Shown here in pieces: positions 33,843-43,076 of a stretch of 64,000 bases of DNA (position 1 is its first letter; each line of letters begins with the position of its first letter). The DNA comes from Treponema sp. (GTDB lineage Bacteria > Spirochaetota > Spirochaetia > Treponematales > Treponemataceae). Below the pieces are notes generated by a model. It was not told the origin of the DNA. It ran no database searches and saw nothing but the letters and a program-made list of their open reading frames with translations. A program made the translations under genes and the position numbers. Where the stretch lies: assembly GCA_016286365.1 (NCBI GenBank), contig JAEESN010000016.1, forward strand, positions 1 through 64,000, in the 5' to 3' direction.

Positions 33843-35498
33843 CTACTCAAAAGAAATTAAATAACTGTAGACATTCTGCCCGCCTTCGTAACAGACAAGC
33901 TCAATATCCTGATACATTTTTGAAATTCTTTCTTTTATTATTGTTAATTCATCCTCCGGAACATCTTTCCCAGAAAATAAAGTGCATAATTCTTTGTCTT
34001 TAATATCCGGAACTTTAGAAATCAGCTCCATCAAAGCTTCTTTTCTGTCTGGATTTACTGTCACAATATCTTTTTCTATCATCCCAAGGTAATCACCGGT
34101 TTTAATTACTTTTGAATCAATAACTGCATCCTTTGTTGCCTGAGCTACACTTACATTTACGACTTCGCTAATCCCTTCATTTACATCATTAAGCATTTCG
34201 TCTATATCTTCAAAAAAAGGATTAATCAAAGCCAGCGCTGCATTTCCTTCTGTAAAAGAGTGTGTTTTAATTACATAGACCTTTGAATCCTTATAAATTT
34301 CTTTTGCCTGTTCTGCCGTAAGGATGATGTTAGGATTATTTGGAAGAACAATGATGTTTTCTGCATTCACACTTTCAAAGGCATCTATAAATTCTTTTGA
34401 AGAAGGATTTCCTGTCTGCCCTCCTTCGATTATTTCATCTGCACCCATCTCTCTGAATAAACTTTTTATTCCATCTCCATTAGCAACAGCAACAATACCA
34501 AGTTTTTTACGAGGACTTTTCTTTTTTTCTGATTTTATAATTTTATGATGCTGAAGAGCCATGTTTTCAATCTTTACTGTAAGAAATTCGCCGTATTTCC
34601 TTAATTCATTTAATACTTTTCCAGGGTCCGGCGTATGAACATGAAGCTTTACTACATCACCTTCTTTATAACAGACAACAGAGTCCCCGCCTATTAAGTC
34701 AAGATAATCAAGGATTGGTTTAATTTCAAAAGTATCTGGATTTACCTTAGCGCTTTGAAGGCGTAAAAGACATTCCGTACAGTAACCAAAATCAAGGACA
34801 CTGTCGCGGGTAAAGGCATCTATATCAACTTCCTGAGCTTTGTTTTTTAAAGCAGGTACATCAGAAGAATCAGTGTATGACGGATCTAAAAGAACTTTAT
34901 ACATACCTTCTACAATATAAAGATAGCCCGCTCCACCCGAATCGATTACGTCGGCTTCTTTTAAAACAGAAAGCATTTCCTTAGTTTTTGGAAGAACTTT
35001 GTTTATTCCATCAAGATATGCTTTATAAAAATCTTCGATTGAGGAATCACTATTTATTAAAGAAGAAGCATATTCTCCAGCCTGCTTAAAAACTGTAAGG
35101 ATTGTCCCTTCTACAGGTTTAACAACAGCATGATAAGCTTTTTCCACTCCCGATTTATATGCATCATTTAATTCTGTTGCAGAAACTTCTTCTTTTAAAT
35201 TAAGACCTTCTTCAAATCCTTTATAAAACTGCGAGAGAATAACCCCGGAGTTTCCCCTTGCTCCGAGTAATGCACCTTGAGAAAAGGTTTTTGCAACTTC
35301 TCCAATGTTATTACCGGTTTTTTTTATGGCAGATTCAAGTCCTCCCTGAAAAGTCTTAAGCATATTGTCCCCGGTATCTCCATCGGGTACAGGAAAGACA
35401 TTTAAATCGTTTACAATCTGACAGTTTGCCTGTAAATTTCGGGCTGCCGCTTTAAGGAGAGATAAAAATGTCTCTCCATTCAAAGTTTTAATACTCAT
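33843..35498 (-). CDS. fakA: Fatty acid kinase catalytic subunit FakA (DAK2/DhaL domain)
   Basis: A 551-residue protein. The N-terminal DhaL kinase domain (residues 1-~200) has NVFPVPDGDTGDNMLKTF with the metal-binding Asp residues and GALLGARGNSGVILSQF. A middle domain (~225-325, CTECLLRL and HVHTPDPGKVL) and a C-terminal DegV-like domain (GDGIKSLFREMGADEIIEGGQTGNPS) complete the FakA architecture. It phosphorylates fatty acids carried by FakB/DegV. It heads fakA-plsX-fakB-acp, which suggests incorporation or recycling of exogenous fatty acids, fitting a host- or gut-associated spirochaete. Confidence 0.94.
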   Translation of the reverse strand: MSIKTLNGETFLSLLKAAARNLQANCQIVNDLNVFPVPDGDTGDNMLKTFQGGLESAIKKTGNNIGEVAKTFSQGALLGARGNSGVILSQFYKGFEEGLNLKEEVSATELNDAYKSGVEKAYHAVVKPVEGTILTVFKQAGEYASSLINSDSSIEDFYKAYLDGINKVLPKTKEMLSVLKEADVIDSGGAGYLYIVEGMYKVLLDPSYTDSSDVPALKNKAQEVDIDAFTRDSVLDFGYCTECLLRLQSAKVNPDTFEIKPILDYLDLIGGDSVVCYKEGDVVKLHVHTPDPGKVLNELRKYGEFLTVKIENMALQHHKIIKSEKKKSPRKKLGIVAVANGDGIKSLFREMGADEIIEGGQTGNPSSKEFIDAFESVNAENIIVLPNNPNIILTAEQAKEIYKDSKVYVIKTHSFTEGNAALALINPFFEDIDEMLNDVNEGISEVVNVSVAQATKDAVIDSKVIKTGDYLGMIEKDIVTVNPDRKEALMELISKVPDIKDKELCTLFSGKDVPEDELTIIKERISKMYQDIELVCYEGGQNVYSYLISFE

Positions 35499-35540
35499 AA
35501 AAAAATGTACCTTATAAACCTCATCACCAGACTATATTTT

Positions 35541-35569
35541 AGTATATATAGATAGTAAAGTATTGTCAA
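35541..35569 (-). promoter_or_regulatory. Promoter of the fakA-plsX-fakB-acp operon
   Basis: On the minus strand TTGACA (35569-35564), 17 nt, TATACT (35546-35541). The predicted 5' UTR is about 36 nt. Confidence 0.8.
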
Positions 35570-35605
35570 AAGTAAATAATTAATAATTCTCTTATCGTAA
35601 AATCA

Positions 35606-35635
35606 TTGATTTATAAATATTTTATGACTTATAAT
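35606..35635 (+). promoter_or_regulatory. Promoter of the PAP2 gene
   Basis: TTGATT (35606-35611), 18 nt, TATAAT (35630-35635), divergent from the fakA promoter. Confidence 0.65.
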
Positions 35636-35663
35636 ATAAAAAACAAACCAAAAGGATACAAAA

Positions 35664-36512
35664 TTGAAAAAATCAATTCTTTCTATATTAATATTATTTT
35701 CATTCCTGCCACTCCTTAATGCACAGGATTTTTACACCGGAGACAAAACAGAAGAAGTAGAAAAAAAGCCTCTCATTACATTTAATGACGGCGGACTTTT
35801 TGAATTAGATCTTTTAAAAGATTCAATAATACTTGGAAGCGGTGTTGCATTAAACGGAACATGGCTCGTCTGCGATAAGATATTTAAAGTAAACCGCAAA
35901 TCATACAACAACGAAATTTTAATTATTGATGATGTTAATTCTTTTGACCGCCTTTTTATGAAGCCTTACACACATTCTCTTGATATTGCAGGAGACATCT
36001 GTATGGCAGTAACGGTATTTACACCACTTCTTCTTTACCAGACAGATTCAAGTGACTGGTTAAAGCTTGGAATCATTTATGGTGAAACAATGCTTATGGT
36101 AAACGGAATAAAAGAAATAGGAAAACTCTGCACAACAAGACCACGTCCTTATTCATACTATCCGGGCGGACCTTCAAAAGCCTATTCAAACGGAGACTGG
36201 TGTAAATCATGGCCATCGGGACACACTTCTTTTGCCTTTGCAAGCGCCACATTCACAAGTTATGTTTTTGCCAAATATTATCCTGACTCAAACTGGAAAT
36301 ACGCCGTTATAGCAGGTACCTATACCCTTGCAACAACAACAGCAATTTTAAGAATAGAAAGCGGAAACCACTTTTTAACAGACGTACTCACAGGAGCTGC
36401 AATCGGAACTGCATGCGGATTTTTAGTTCCATGGCTTCATACCCTGAACGAAAAGACAAACAATGTAGTTACCATTTCGCCAACAGGATTCAACATCTGT
36501 CTTACTTTTTAA
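35664..36512 (+). CDS. PAP2-family phosphatase with signal peptide
   Basis: A 282-residue membrane or periplasmic phosphatase. The start is TTG at 35664, supported by AAAGGA 8 nt before it. A signal peptide (ISILILFSFLPLLNA, cleavage about residue 20) precedes the domain. The three PAP2 motifs are intact: KLCTTRPRPYS, WPSGHTSFAFA (catalytic His) and RIESGNHFLTDVLTG (nucleophile His and Asp). Substrates could be phosphatidic acid, undecaprenyl diphosphate or lipid A phosphate. Its divergent placement from the fatty-acid/PlsX operon makes a phospholipid substrate plausible, by inference only. Confidence 0.9.
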   Translation: MKKSILSILILFSFLPLLNAQDFYTGDKTEEVEKKPLITFNDGGLFELDLLKDSIILGSGVALNGTWLVCDKIFKVNRKSYNNEILIIDDVNSFDRLFMKPYTHSLDIAGDICMAVTVFTPLLLYQTDSSDWLKLGIIYGETMLMVNGIKEIGKLCTTRPRPYSYYPGGPSKAYSNGDWCKSWPSGHTSFAFASATFTSYVFAKYYPDSNWKYAVIAGTYTLATTTAILRIESGNHFLTDVLTGAAIGTACGFLVPWLHTLNEKTNNVVTISPTGFNICLTF

Positions 36513-36532
36513 ATTCTTTTTTCCATTATGTA

Positions 36533-36561
36533 TTGAATTTACATCCTAATATTGTTAAATT
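36533..36561 (+). promoter_or_regulatory. Promoter of the 36568 gene, leaderless arrangement
   Basis: TTGAAT (36533-36538), 17 nt, TAAATT (36556-36561). The ATG lies 6 nt after the -10 box and no SD sequence is visible. Confidence 0.55.
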
Positions 36562-36567
36562 TAAAAC

Positions 36568-37395
36568 ATGTATGGATTTATAATTAAAAAGAGTTTTTTC
36601 GACGACTGGGATAATCTTCTTACAGTCTTTGTAGTTAACCTGATTTGTACAATGACAGCCTTAGGACTTCTGTTCACCGGTACAAAGATTTTTTCACTTT
36701 ATGGCGAAACAGCACAGTCAAACTGGCCGCTTTTAATAATCGGATTTACAATCATTTTAACGGTTGTAGTACTCAGTATATTCTGTCTTGCCTTTGGAGA
36801 ACTTGCTGCAAAAATCGCAAACTTTGACGGCGTTTCCCTTGGAAGCTTTTTTAAGGCTATCCCTTCTGTATTAAAAGATGGAGTTCTCTTTGGTCTTTTA
36901 ATCAGCGGAATCGGAATTGTTTCCCTTTACTGTTTTGATTTTTATTTCCTTCAGATGCAGAGCCTTATTGGTTTTGCAGTCGGCATGATTCTTTTCTGGA
37001 TTGATGTAGTTATTGTTTTAAGTCTTCAGTGGTATATCCCGATTCGTTCTCTTATGCATAACAACTTTAAAAAATGCCTTAAAAAATGCCTTTTAATCTT
37101 TTTTGATAATACAGGATTTTCGATTCTCGTATTTATTCACACAATAATCATGATTCCTCTTTCTGTCTTCCTCTTAGGATTCTTCCCGGGTTTTGCAGGA
37201 ATTATAGTAAACAAGGCAAACGCTTTAAGATTAAGACTTTATAAATACGATTACCTCGAAGCTCACCCTGAACTCAACAACAAGAAAGACAGAAAAAATA
37301 TTCCATGGGATGAACTGATTTACGAAGATAAAGAAACCTTTGGTCACAGAACTCTTAAGAGTTTATTTCAACCATGGAAAATAGATAACAACTGA
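36568..37395 (+). CDS. Multi-pass membrane protein of unknown function
   Basis: A 275-residue protein with five or six membrane helices: NLLTVFVVNLICTMTALGLL, then about residues 47-72, 95-118, 126-150 and 180-210. A soluble C-terminal tail of about 55 residues follows (IPWDELIYEDKETFGHR). The layout (short N-terminus, helices, conserved tail with Trp and acidic residues) vaguely recalls YesL/DUF624-type proteins, but I cannot assign it. It starts at the predicted transcription start, so it may be leaderless. It converges with a small secreted-protein gene, with the stops 5 bases apart. Confidence 0.6.
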   Translation: MYGFIIKKSFFDDWDNLLTVFVVNLICTMTALGLLFTGTKIFSLYGETAQSNWPLLIIGFTIILTVVVLSIFCLAFGELAAKIANFDGVSLGSFFKAIPSVLKDGVLFGLLISGIGIVSLYCFDFYFLQMQSLIGFAVGMILFWIDVVIVLSLQWYIPIRSLMHNNFKKCLKKCLLIFFDNTGFSILVFIHTIIMIPLSVFLLGFFPGFAGIIVNKANALRLRLYKYDYLEAHPELNNKKDRKNIPWDELIYEDKETFGHRTLKSLFQPWKIDNN

Positions 37396-37400
37396 TAATC

Positions 37401-37787
37401 TTATCTTCTTGGAGTTACGATTCTAGGTGGTTTACCAGCATAACGGTCTCTTCCGTCGATAATATAAATTATATCTTTCTTGGAATCGTACTCAAAGGTG
37501 ATAATCTGTGAATCCAGGTGATTCTGATCAAACAGAAAACCAAGATTTGCAGATTTATTATAAGAATATTTTCTTACAATTGTTTCATCTCCAGTAGAAG
37601 CTAAAAACGCAAAACCATCATCACAGAAATAAATAGTTATAGTGTCACCGTCGATGGCAAAAGTGTAATACTTATCGATAAAAGTAGTATTTTTAGAAGA
37701 CTTATCTTCCTTTTCTGCCCTATCTGCTGCAAAGATTACGCAAGATAAAGAAAGTAAAATAATTAAAGATAAAAATAATTTTTTCAT
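37401..37787 (-). CDS. Small secreted protein of unknown function
   Basis: A 128-residue protein with a signal peptide (MKKLFLSLIILLSLSCVIFA). Cleavage before ADRAE by signal peptidase I looks more likely than lipid attachment, because the Cys lacks a proper lipobox. The mature part is charged and beta-rich (YYTFAIDGDTITIYFCDDGFAFLA, FEYDSKKDIIYIIDGRDRY) and ends in a basic Pro/Arg-rich tail. I do not recognise the family. It is 12 bases downstream of the KaiC-like gene and probably co-transcribed. SD AAGGAA is present. Confidence 0.6.
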   Translation of the reverse strand: MKKLFLSLIILLSLSCVIFAADRAEKEDKSSKNTTFIDKYYTFAIDGDTITIYFCDDGFAFLASTGDETIVRKYSYNKSANLGFLFDQNHLDSQIITFEYDSKKDIIYIIDGRDRYAGKPPRIVTPRR

Positions 37788-37799
37788 ATTCAGAATTCC

Positions 37800-38459
37800 T
37801 TATTTAGTAAATAATAAAGTCTTAGGGTCAAGATTTACGCTGCCCTTTCCATTTTTTAAAACTGCGAGCGAAATACTGTTTCCTGATGCTGCCAGATGAG
37901 CTACAGTAGCAAAATATTCAAGCTTATCTTTTGGAAGAGTTTTATCCAGTTCCGAAGCTTCACTTGTAAAACTGAACCATGCAGTCATTTTTTCAGATTT
38001 GATGAATGATGCAAAGCAGTCAATATCAGCTTTTGTGATTGCATCAAGATCAAGTCCGTCTACAACAACACTCGAAAGCTTAATTCCACCGTCTTTCATA
38101 GCCTTAATAGTATTAACAACTTTAGGTAAAGTAAAAGTCTCCTGATTGAAATTCAAAATAGTTCTGTTACGAACGATTTCGTCATTAATATCGTCAACAC
38201 TGAAATTCTTTTTCTTGGCAACTTCGGCCATAATGCTTGAATACCATGCAATAACATTTGAAGACTGCTGGTCAAAAGAAACATGAACTAAAGCCTTGTC
38301 TTCCAGAAGTGAATCAATTCCAAACTGAACGAGGATAGAAGTTTTACCCAATCCCTTCTTTGCTGTAATTAATCCCATCTCCCCTGCTTTAAGAGAAGCA
38401 TTTGTTGCCTTATCGAAAAAACGAACCGGACTGTGTTCCAATAAATCTTTCTTTTCCAT
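37800..38459 (-). CDS. RecA/KaiC-like P-loop ATPase
   Basis: A 219-residue single-domain ATPase. Walker A is GLITAKKGLGKTSILVQFG (about residues 30-48), and VSFDQQSSN follows in the place of the KaiC/RadA catalytic region. The Walker B-like strand is LSSVVVDGLDLDA (about 127-139). It resembles the single-domain KaiC/RAD55-like ATPases often found in spirochaetes, whose roles are mostly unknown. There is no DNA-binding or membrane segment. SD GGAGG is strong. A promoter TTGTAT-16 nt-TATCAT precedes it on the minus strand, upstream of 38490. Confidence 0.7.
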   Translation of the reverse strand: MEKKDLLEHSPVRFFDKATNASLKAGEMGLITAKKGLGKTSILVQFGIDSLLEDKALVHVSFDQQSSNVIAWYSSIMAEVAKKKNFSVDDINDEIVRNRTILNFNQETFTLPKVVNTIKAMKDGGIKLSSVVVDGLDLDAITKADIDCFASFIKSEKMTAWFSFTSEASELDKTLPKDKLEYFATVAHLAASGNSISLAVLKNGKGSVNLDPKTLLFTK

Positions 38460-38544
38460 ATAATTTTTCCTCCATAGCGTTTTGATTCACTAACTATGAT
38501 ACCATAAAAATGAAAAAATACAACTTAATTGGAGGGGAAAGGTT

Positions 38545-38846
38545 TTCTGTTCGTACGTTGGCCGGATGTGTGGGTGAAGCCTCGCATAATCCTTATAAAA
38601 AATACATCTGTTTGCTATGCGTACGTCCTTCTAGGCAGCGAAGCCCCGCATAATCCCTTCATAAAATCCATCTATATTCTGTCCGGACTTTCGCTATGCG
38701 GCGCAGCCCCGCACAATCCTTATAAAAAATACATCTGTTTGCTATGCGTACGTCCTTCTATGCGGCGTAGCCCCGCATAATCCCTTCATAAAATCCATCT
38801 ATATTCTGTTCGGACTTTCGCTATGCGGCGTAGCCCCGCATAGCGA
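38545..38846. repeat. Tandem A-B-A-B array of ~63-bp GC-palindrome units
   Basis: Four units follow one another: A1 38584-38647, B1 38648-38710, A2 38711-38774, B2 38775-38837. A degenerate B-like half unit precedes them at 38545-38583. A and B share a GCATAATCC start and a GC-rich palindromic end (for example TGCGGCGTAGCCCCGCA). A1-B1 and A2-B2 repeat with a 127-bp period and few differences. The last unit closes with a perfect stem GCTATGCGG/CCGCATAGC. No coding sequence or spacer structure is seen, so it is neither a gene nor a CRISPR. It fills most of the 530-bp gap between the KaiC-like gene and fusA. Confidence 0.85.
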
Positions 38847-38849
38847 AAC

Positions 38850-38876
38850 AAAAAAAACTCCCTTTACGGGAGTTTT
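38850..38876 (-). terminator. Probable terminator of fusA
   Basis: On the minus strand AAAACTCCC/GGGAGTTTT arms around 5 nt are followed by eight T residues. Confidence 0.75.
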
Positions 38877-38883
38877 CTCTATG

Positions 38884-38988
38884 ATTTATACCGCGCGTAG
38901 CGTCGGTTATGAAATTGATTTGGCGTTCACGTTTATCGTGTAACGCCATAGCATATTATACGGCAAGCGTAAGCTTGTCCGTATAATT
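38884..38988. repeat. Three GC-rich hairpins downstream of fusA
   Basis: Three imperfect palindromes follow one another: ACCGCGC-GTA-GCGTCGGT (38890-38907), GGCGTTCACG/CGTGTAACGCC (38922-38946) and ATACGGCAAGC-GTAA-GCTTGTCCGTAT (38957-38984). They are similar in style to the array to the left. Confidence 0.6.
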
Positions 38989-38990
38989 CT

Positions 38991-41084
38991 TTATTTTTTA
39001 GCAGCCTCTTTTTCAGCCTTGTGTTTAGCAATCAATTCGTCAGCAACGTTGTTTGGAACTTTACCATATTTTTCAAATTCCATTGTGAATTCACCCTTAC
39101 CCTGAGTAGAAGAACGGAGGATAGTAGAGAATCCGAACATTTCTGAAAGTGGAACTTCTGCGTTTACAGTAGATGTGTTGTTTTCATCAGTTGAATCAAC
39201 GATTACACCACGTCTCTGGTTGATAAGACCGAACAAGTTACCCTGGAATTCTGTAGGAGCTGTCATCTGAACTTTCATGATAGGTTCAAGAATAACAGGT
39301 TTTGCTTTAAGATAACCTTCGCGGAAAGCACCAATAGCTGCAATCTGGAATGCGTTATCGTTAGAGTCTACAGGGTGTGACTGACCATCATTAATAGTCA
39401 TCTTAACACCTACGATAGGAGCTCCAATCAAAGAACCTTCCTTCATAGCTTTCTGGAAACCTTTATCACAAGAAGGGATGAATTCATTAGGAATTGCACC
39501 TCCCTTAATTGCGTCTACGAATTCGTAATCTTTGTCTGCAAGTGGTTCCATGAAACCTGCAACACGACCGTACTGACCAGAACCACCAGACTGTTTCTTA
39601 TGAGTGTAGTTAAAGTCACCAGTTGTTGTAATAGATTCACGGTAAGCTACCTGTGGCTGACCAGTTACAACTTCACAGTTATATTCACGTTTCATACGTT
39701 CAACGTATACAGCAAGGTGTAATTCACCCATACCTTTGATGATTGTTTCACCAGATTCAGGATCTGTATATGTCTGGAATGTTGGGTCTTCTTTTGTAAA
39801 GCGGTTTAATGCTTTAGACATCTGAATAGCTGCCTGTTTATCTTTTGGTTCGATAGAAAGAGAAATTACAGGCTCTGGAACGAACATAGAAGCCATAGAA
39901 TAGTTGATTCCACCGCTTACGAATGTATCACCAGATGCACAGTCTACACCGAAGAGTGCTACGATATCACCTGCACATCCTTCGTTGATATCTTCCATCT
40001 GTGCAGAGTTCATACGAACAAGACGTCCAACCTTAAATCTCTTTCTTGAACGTGTGTTATAAAGTTCTTCACCTTTCTTGATTTTTCCCTGATATACACG
40101 TGTATATGTGAGCTGACCGTACTGACCATCATCAAGCTTGAATGCAAGAGCAACTGTAGGAAGGTTATCTTCTGATTTAAGTGGTACTTCTGCTTCGTTG
40201 TTATCAAGGTCAAGAGCAACGTTGTTTACTTCGTTTGGAGCTGGGAGATAGCGTGCTACAGCGTCGAGTAAAGGCTGAATACCTTTGTTTACGTGAGCTG
40301 AACCACAGAATACTCCGACAAACTGTTCTGCCAAAGTTCCCTTACGGATAGCAGCGATGATTTTTTCTTCTGCAACGCCGTCATATCCTTTTTCCATGAT
40401 TTCTTCCATTAAAGAATCATCGAACATAGAAGCTGCATCAAGAAGTTCTTCACGATACTTTTCTGCATCTGCCTGAAGGTTAGCAGGGATTTCTGCAATG
40501 CGTACATCTTCACCATTTGGTCCGTCAAAGTACATAGCCTTCATTCCAACTAAGTCTACAACACCTTCGAGTTTGTCTTCGAGACCGATTGGAAGTTCCA
40601 TCATGTATGCGTTAAGACCAAGTTTTTCGCGTAACTGCATGCGCACACGAACAGGATTAGCACCCTGGCGGTCACATTTGTTTACAAAAGCTACACGTGG
40701 TACATGATATCTTTTAAGCTGACGGTCTACAGTAATTGACTGTGACTGAACACCTGCAACGGCACACAAAATCATGATAGCACCGTCGAGAACGCGAAGA
40801 GAACGTTCAACTTCTACAGTAAAATCTACGTGTCCCGGTGTGTCGATAAGGTTGATAGTATAATCTTTCCACTGAACCTGTGTTGCAGCTGACTGGATTG
40901 TAATACCTCTTTCACGTTCCAGTTCCATGTTATCCATTACAGCACCAACACCATCTTTACCACGAACTTCGTGAATAGCGTGAATCTTGTTACAGTAGAA
41001 CAAAATACGTTCAGAAGTTGTTGTTTTTCCTGAGTCAATGTGGGCACTGATACCAATATTTCTCCATTTAGAAATATCTGCCAT
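38991..41084 (-). CDS. fusA: Elongation factor G, mitochondrial EFG1-like (spirochaete EFG1) type
   Basis: A 697-residue translocation GTPase. The G domain has [18 protein letters not shown] (P-loop), [27 protein letters not shown] and NKCDRQGA; domains II-V follow ([27 protein letters not shown]). The switch I region [19 protein letters not shown] matches mitochondrial EFG1 and the spirochaete spdEFG1 branch, not the E. coli type. In Borrelia, spdEFG1 does translocation while a second paralogue does ribosome recycling; only one EF-G is in this window. SD AGAGG precedes the ATG. Confidence 0.96.
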   Translation of the reverse strand: MADISKWRNIGISAHIDSGKTTTSERILFYCNKIHAIHEVRGKDGVGAVMDNMELERERGITIQSAATQVQWKDYTINLIDTPGHVDFTVEVERSLRVLDGAIMILCAVAGVQSQSITVDRQLKRYHVPRVAFVNKCDRQGANPVRVRMQLREKLGLNAYMMELPIGLEDKLEGVVDLVGMKAMYFDGPNGEDVRIAEIPANLQADAEKYREELLDAASMFDDSLMEEIMEKGYDGVAEEKIIAAIRKGTLAEQFVGVFCGSAHVNKGIQPLLDAVARYLPAPNEVNNVALDLDNNEAEVPLKSEDNLPTVALAFKLDDGQYGQLTYTRVYQGKIKKGEELYNTRSRKRFKVGRLVRMNSAQMEDINEGCAGDIVALFGVDCASGDTFVSGGINYSMASMFVPEPVISLSIEPKDKQAAIQMSKALNRFTKEDPTFQTYTDPESGETIIKGMGELHLAVYVERMKREYNCEVVTGQPQVAYRESITTTGDFNYTHKKQSGGSGQYGRVAGFMEPLADKDYEFVDAIKGGAIPNEFIPSCDKGFQKAMKEGSLIGAPIVGVKMTINDGQSHPVDSNDNAFQIAAIGAFREGYLKAKPVILEPIMKVQMTAPTEFQGNLFGLINQRRGVIVDSTDENNTSTVNAEVPLSEMFGFSTILRSSTQGKGEFTMEFEKYGKVPNNVADELIAKHKAEKEAAKK

Positions 41085-41189
41085 ATTGTTACCTCTTTTT
41101 AAAAATTTGTTTCCTAAATTATAAGTTATCGTTCTATTTTAATGAAAAAACGGGGCTTATTCAATATGTAAAAAATCAATTTTAAATAC

Positions 41190-41218
41190 TTACCATAAAA
41201 ATCAACCTGAGCTATAAT
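41190..41218 (+). promoter_or_regulatory. Promoter of the MarR gene, leaderless arrangement
   Basis: Weak -35 TTACCA (41190-41195), 17 nt, perfect TATAAT (41213-41218). The ATG follows after 7 nt. Confidence 0.55.
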
Positions 41219-41225
41219 ATAAGAA

Positions 41226-41669
41226 ATGGACAAGGAAATTAATGTAAATAACGGCATTTCAAAGATTTCGCAGCTTCACACCCTCATCCAGGATTTTCTA
41301 CTCCAGAAATTAGGCGAAAAGGGCTTTACGGAATTTGCATCCTCTCACGGAAATATCCTCTTTCAGCTTAATAAAACTCCCCAAATTAAAATGGGAGAAC
41401 TTTCTGCAAAAATAAACCGCGATAAATCAACAACTACCGTACTTGTTCGTAAACTGATTGCTCTTGGACTTGTTCAGGAAGAGGTAGATCCAAAAGATAA
41501 AAGAAATAAATTTATCAGCCTTACAAAAAAAGGAAAAGAATATAATCAGATGACTGATGAACTTTCGAACGAGCTTCAGAAAACATTTTACAAGGGATTT
41601 ACATCAGAAGAAAAAGAACAGTTCTGCGCATTTTTAAATAGAATAGAAGAAAATTTCATAAAACAGTAA
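41226..41669 (+). CDS. MarR family transcriptional regulator
   Basis: A 147-residue winged-helix regulator. The HTH has MGELSAKINRDKSTTTVLVRKLIALGLV (about residues 58-85), followed by the wing EEVDPKDKRNKFISLTKKGKEY, which is diagnostic of MarR. The N- and C-terminal helices would form the dimer interface. No adjacent divergent target gene points to its regulon. The next gene downstream is a diguanylate cyclase 110 bases away. The ATG lies 7 nt after a perfect TATAAT and no SD is visible. Confidence 0.9.
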   Translation: MDKEINVNNGISKISQLHTLIQDFLLQKLGEKGFTEFASSHGNILFQLNKTPQIKMGELSAKINRDKSTTTVLVRKLIALGLVQEEVDPKDKRNKFISLTKKGKEYNQMTDELSNELQKTFYKGFTSEEKEQFCAFLNRIEENFIKQ

Positions 41670-41779
41670 CTTACTCTCGATTTTTCTATTATTTATAGTA
41701 TAATTAAATGGTTATAGAACGAGATTTTTAAGTTATTTCAAAATAGTACAAACGATAATCAGTTTTGAAGGTAATCATA

Positions 41780-43069
41780 ATGAGTGAGTTGAACGGAAAA
41801 GAGATTTCGGAAATACTTTACAACAAGGTTGATGCAATTCTTGTTGTTGATGCAGAAAAAGACAGCTATCACACAATAAAAAAACAGGGACTTTTTGAAA
41901 ATTTTTTAGAGCCGGACGGAACATATAAAAAGCTCATCGAAAAACTCTGGTTTCATTTTAACGACGGTTCGGCTAATATTGCATCCGACTATCATGTTTT
42001 TATTCCGATGATAGGTCAGTTTAAGGGAAAATATGTTGACCGCATTAAATTAAAGGTTGATGAAAAAGTCCACCTTGTTCAGATTTCAATCTACCCTCTT
42101 GATGATGAAGGCGAAAAATACATCTTTATTCTGGATGAACTTGATAACAGTGAATATTTAAAGGATTTTATTACAGACAGAAAAATCGATACAATCCAGA
42201 GCTCATTCCTTTTTTCTATGTACGTAGATTTAATCAAGGATATTTCGTACAGCATCAATGTAACAGAAATTTCGAGTAACCCTCAGAATTACGACGTAAA
42301 ATATTCCGACTGGCGCAATATGATTGTAAACATGATATGGCCCGAAGATCAGAATCTTTTTATGGAGAGAACCGATCCTGAATATCTTAAGAAAAATCTT
42401 GCTCCCGGAAGAACAACATCTTTTGATTGTCAGATGAAAAATTTAAAAGGCGTATTTATCTGGGTAAGATTAATTTTCAGCCGCACGGAAACAACAAATG
42501 ATGATGACTTCCGCTTTGTCTTCATGGTTCAGGATATCCACGAAAATTCAATCAAGCTTTTTGACACATTAAAAAAATACGAAGACCTTGCTTCTAAGGA
42601 TACCCTCACGCTGATTTATAATCACGGAAGAATCGAAACAGAAATTGTAAATTCAATTGATTATTTTAATACAAAGAAAAAGCCTGTTTCTTACATGATG
42701 ATTGATATCGATTATTTTAAAAAGGTAAACGATAAGTTCGGTCATTCTGTTGGCGACATCGTATTAAAGCAGTTTGTAGACGAATTAAAATCTTTCTTAA
42801 GTACATACAACATTGTATTGGGAAGATGGGGTGGCGAAGAATTTGTTGCAGTCTGCTACGACGTAGATCTGGAAAAATCACAGAAAATTGCAGCCGAATT
42901 AAAACAGAAAATCGCCGGAACAGACTTCGAAAAAGCCGGAAAACTCACCTGCAGCATCGGTCTTACCCAGCTAAAATCCGACGACGATTCCAAAATTGTC
43001 TTTGACCGCGTAGACAAAGCCATGTACGAAGCCAAACAGAGCGGCCGCGATTGCATTGTAGTGAAATAA
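41780..43069 (+). CDS. GGDEF diguanylate cyclase with N-terminal sensor region
   Basis: A 429-residue soluble protein. Residues 1-~265 carry one or two PAS-like segments (for example FDCQMKNLKGVFIWVRLIFSR near residue 215, a PAS/PAC end). The C-terminal GGDEF domain has DTLTLIYNHGRIE, MMIDIDYFKKVNDKFGHSVGD and the intact active site RWGGEEF (about residue 355). It should make c-di-GMP. An inhibitory RxxD site is not obvious. ATG 41780 was chosen because AAGG lies 9 nt before it; a TTG five codons earlier is unlikely. It converges with the S41 protease gene after 7 bases. Confidence 0.92.
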   Translation: MSELNGKEISEILYNKVDAILVVDAEKDSYHTIKKQGLFENFLEPDGTYKKLIEKLWFHFNDGSANIASDYHVFIPMIGQFKGKYVDRIKLKVDEKVHLVQISIYPLDDEGEKYIFILDELDNSEYLKDFITDRKIDTIQSSFLFSMYVDLIKDISYSINVTEISSNPQNYDVKYSDWRNMIVNMIWPEDQNLFMERTDPEYLKKNLAPGRTTSFDCQMKNLKGVFIWVRLIFSRTETTNDDDFRFVFMVQDIHENSIKLFDTLKKYEDLASKDTLTLIYNHGRIETEIVNSIDYFNTKKKPVSYMMIDIDYFKKVNDKFGHSVGDIVLKQFVDELKSFLSTYNIVLGRWGGEEFVAVCYDVDLEKSQKIAAELKQKIAGTDFEKAGKLTCSIGLTQLKSDDDSKIVFDRVDKAMYEAKQSGRDCIVVK

Positions 43070-43076
43070 TAAGAGA

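Noticed and set aside
38529-38780. 83-codon ORF inside the repeat array
   Set aside because: Its protein is itself a repeat of the DNA unit; no SD, and the frame exists only because the unit lacks stops.
38545-38846. CRISPR array
   Set aside because: The repeats are contiguous 63/64-bp units of two alternating types, with no unique spacers and no cas genes in the window.
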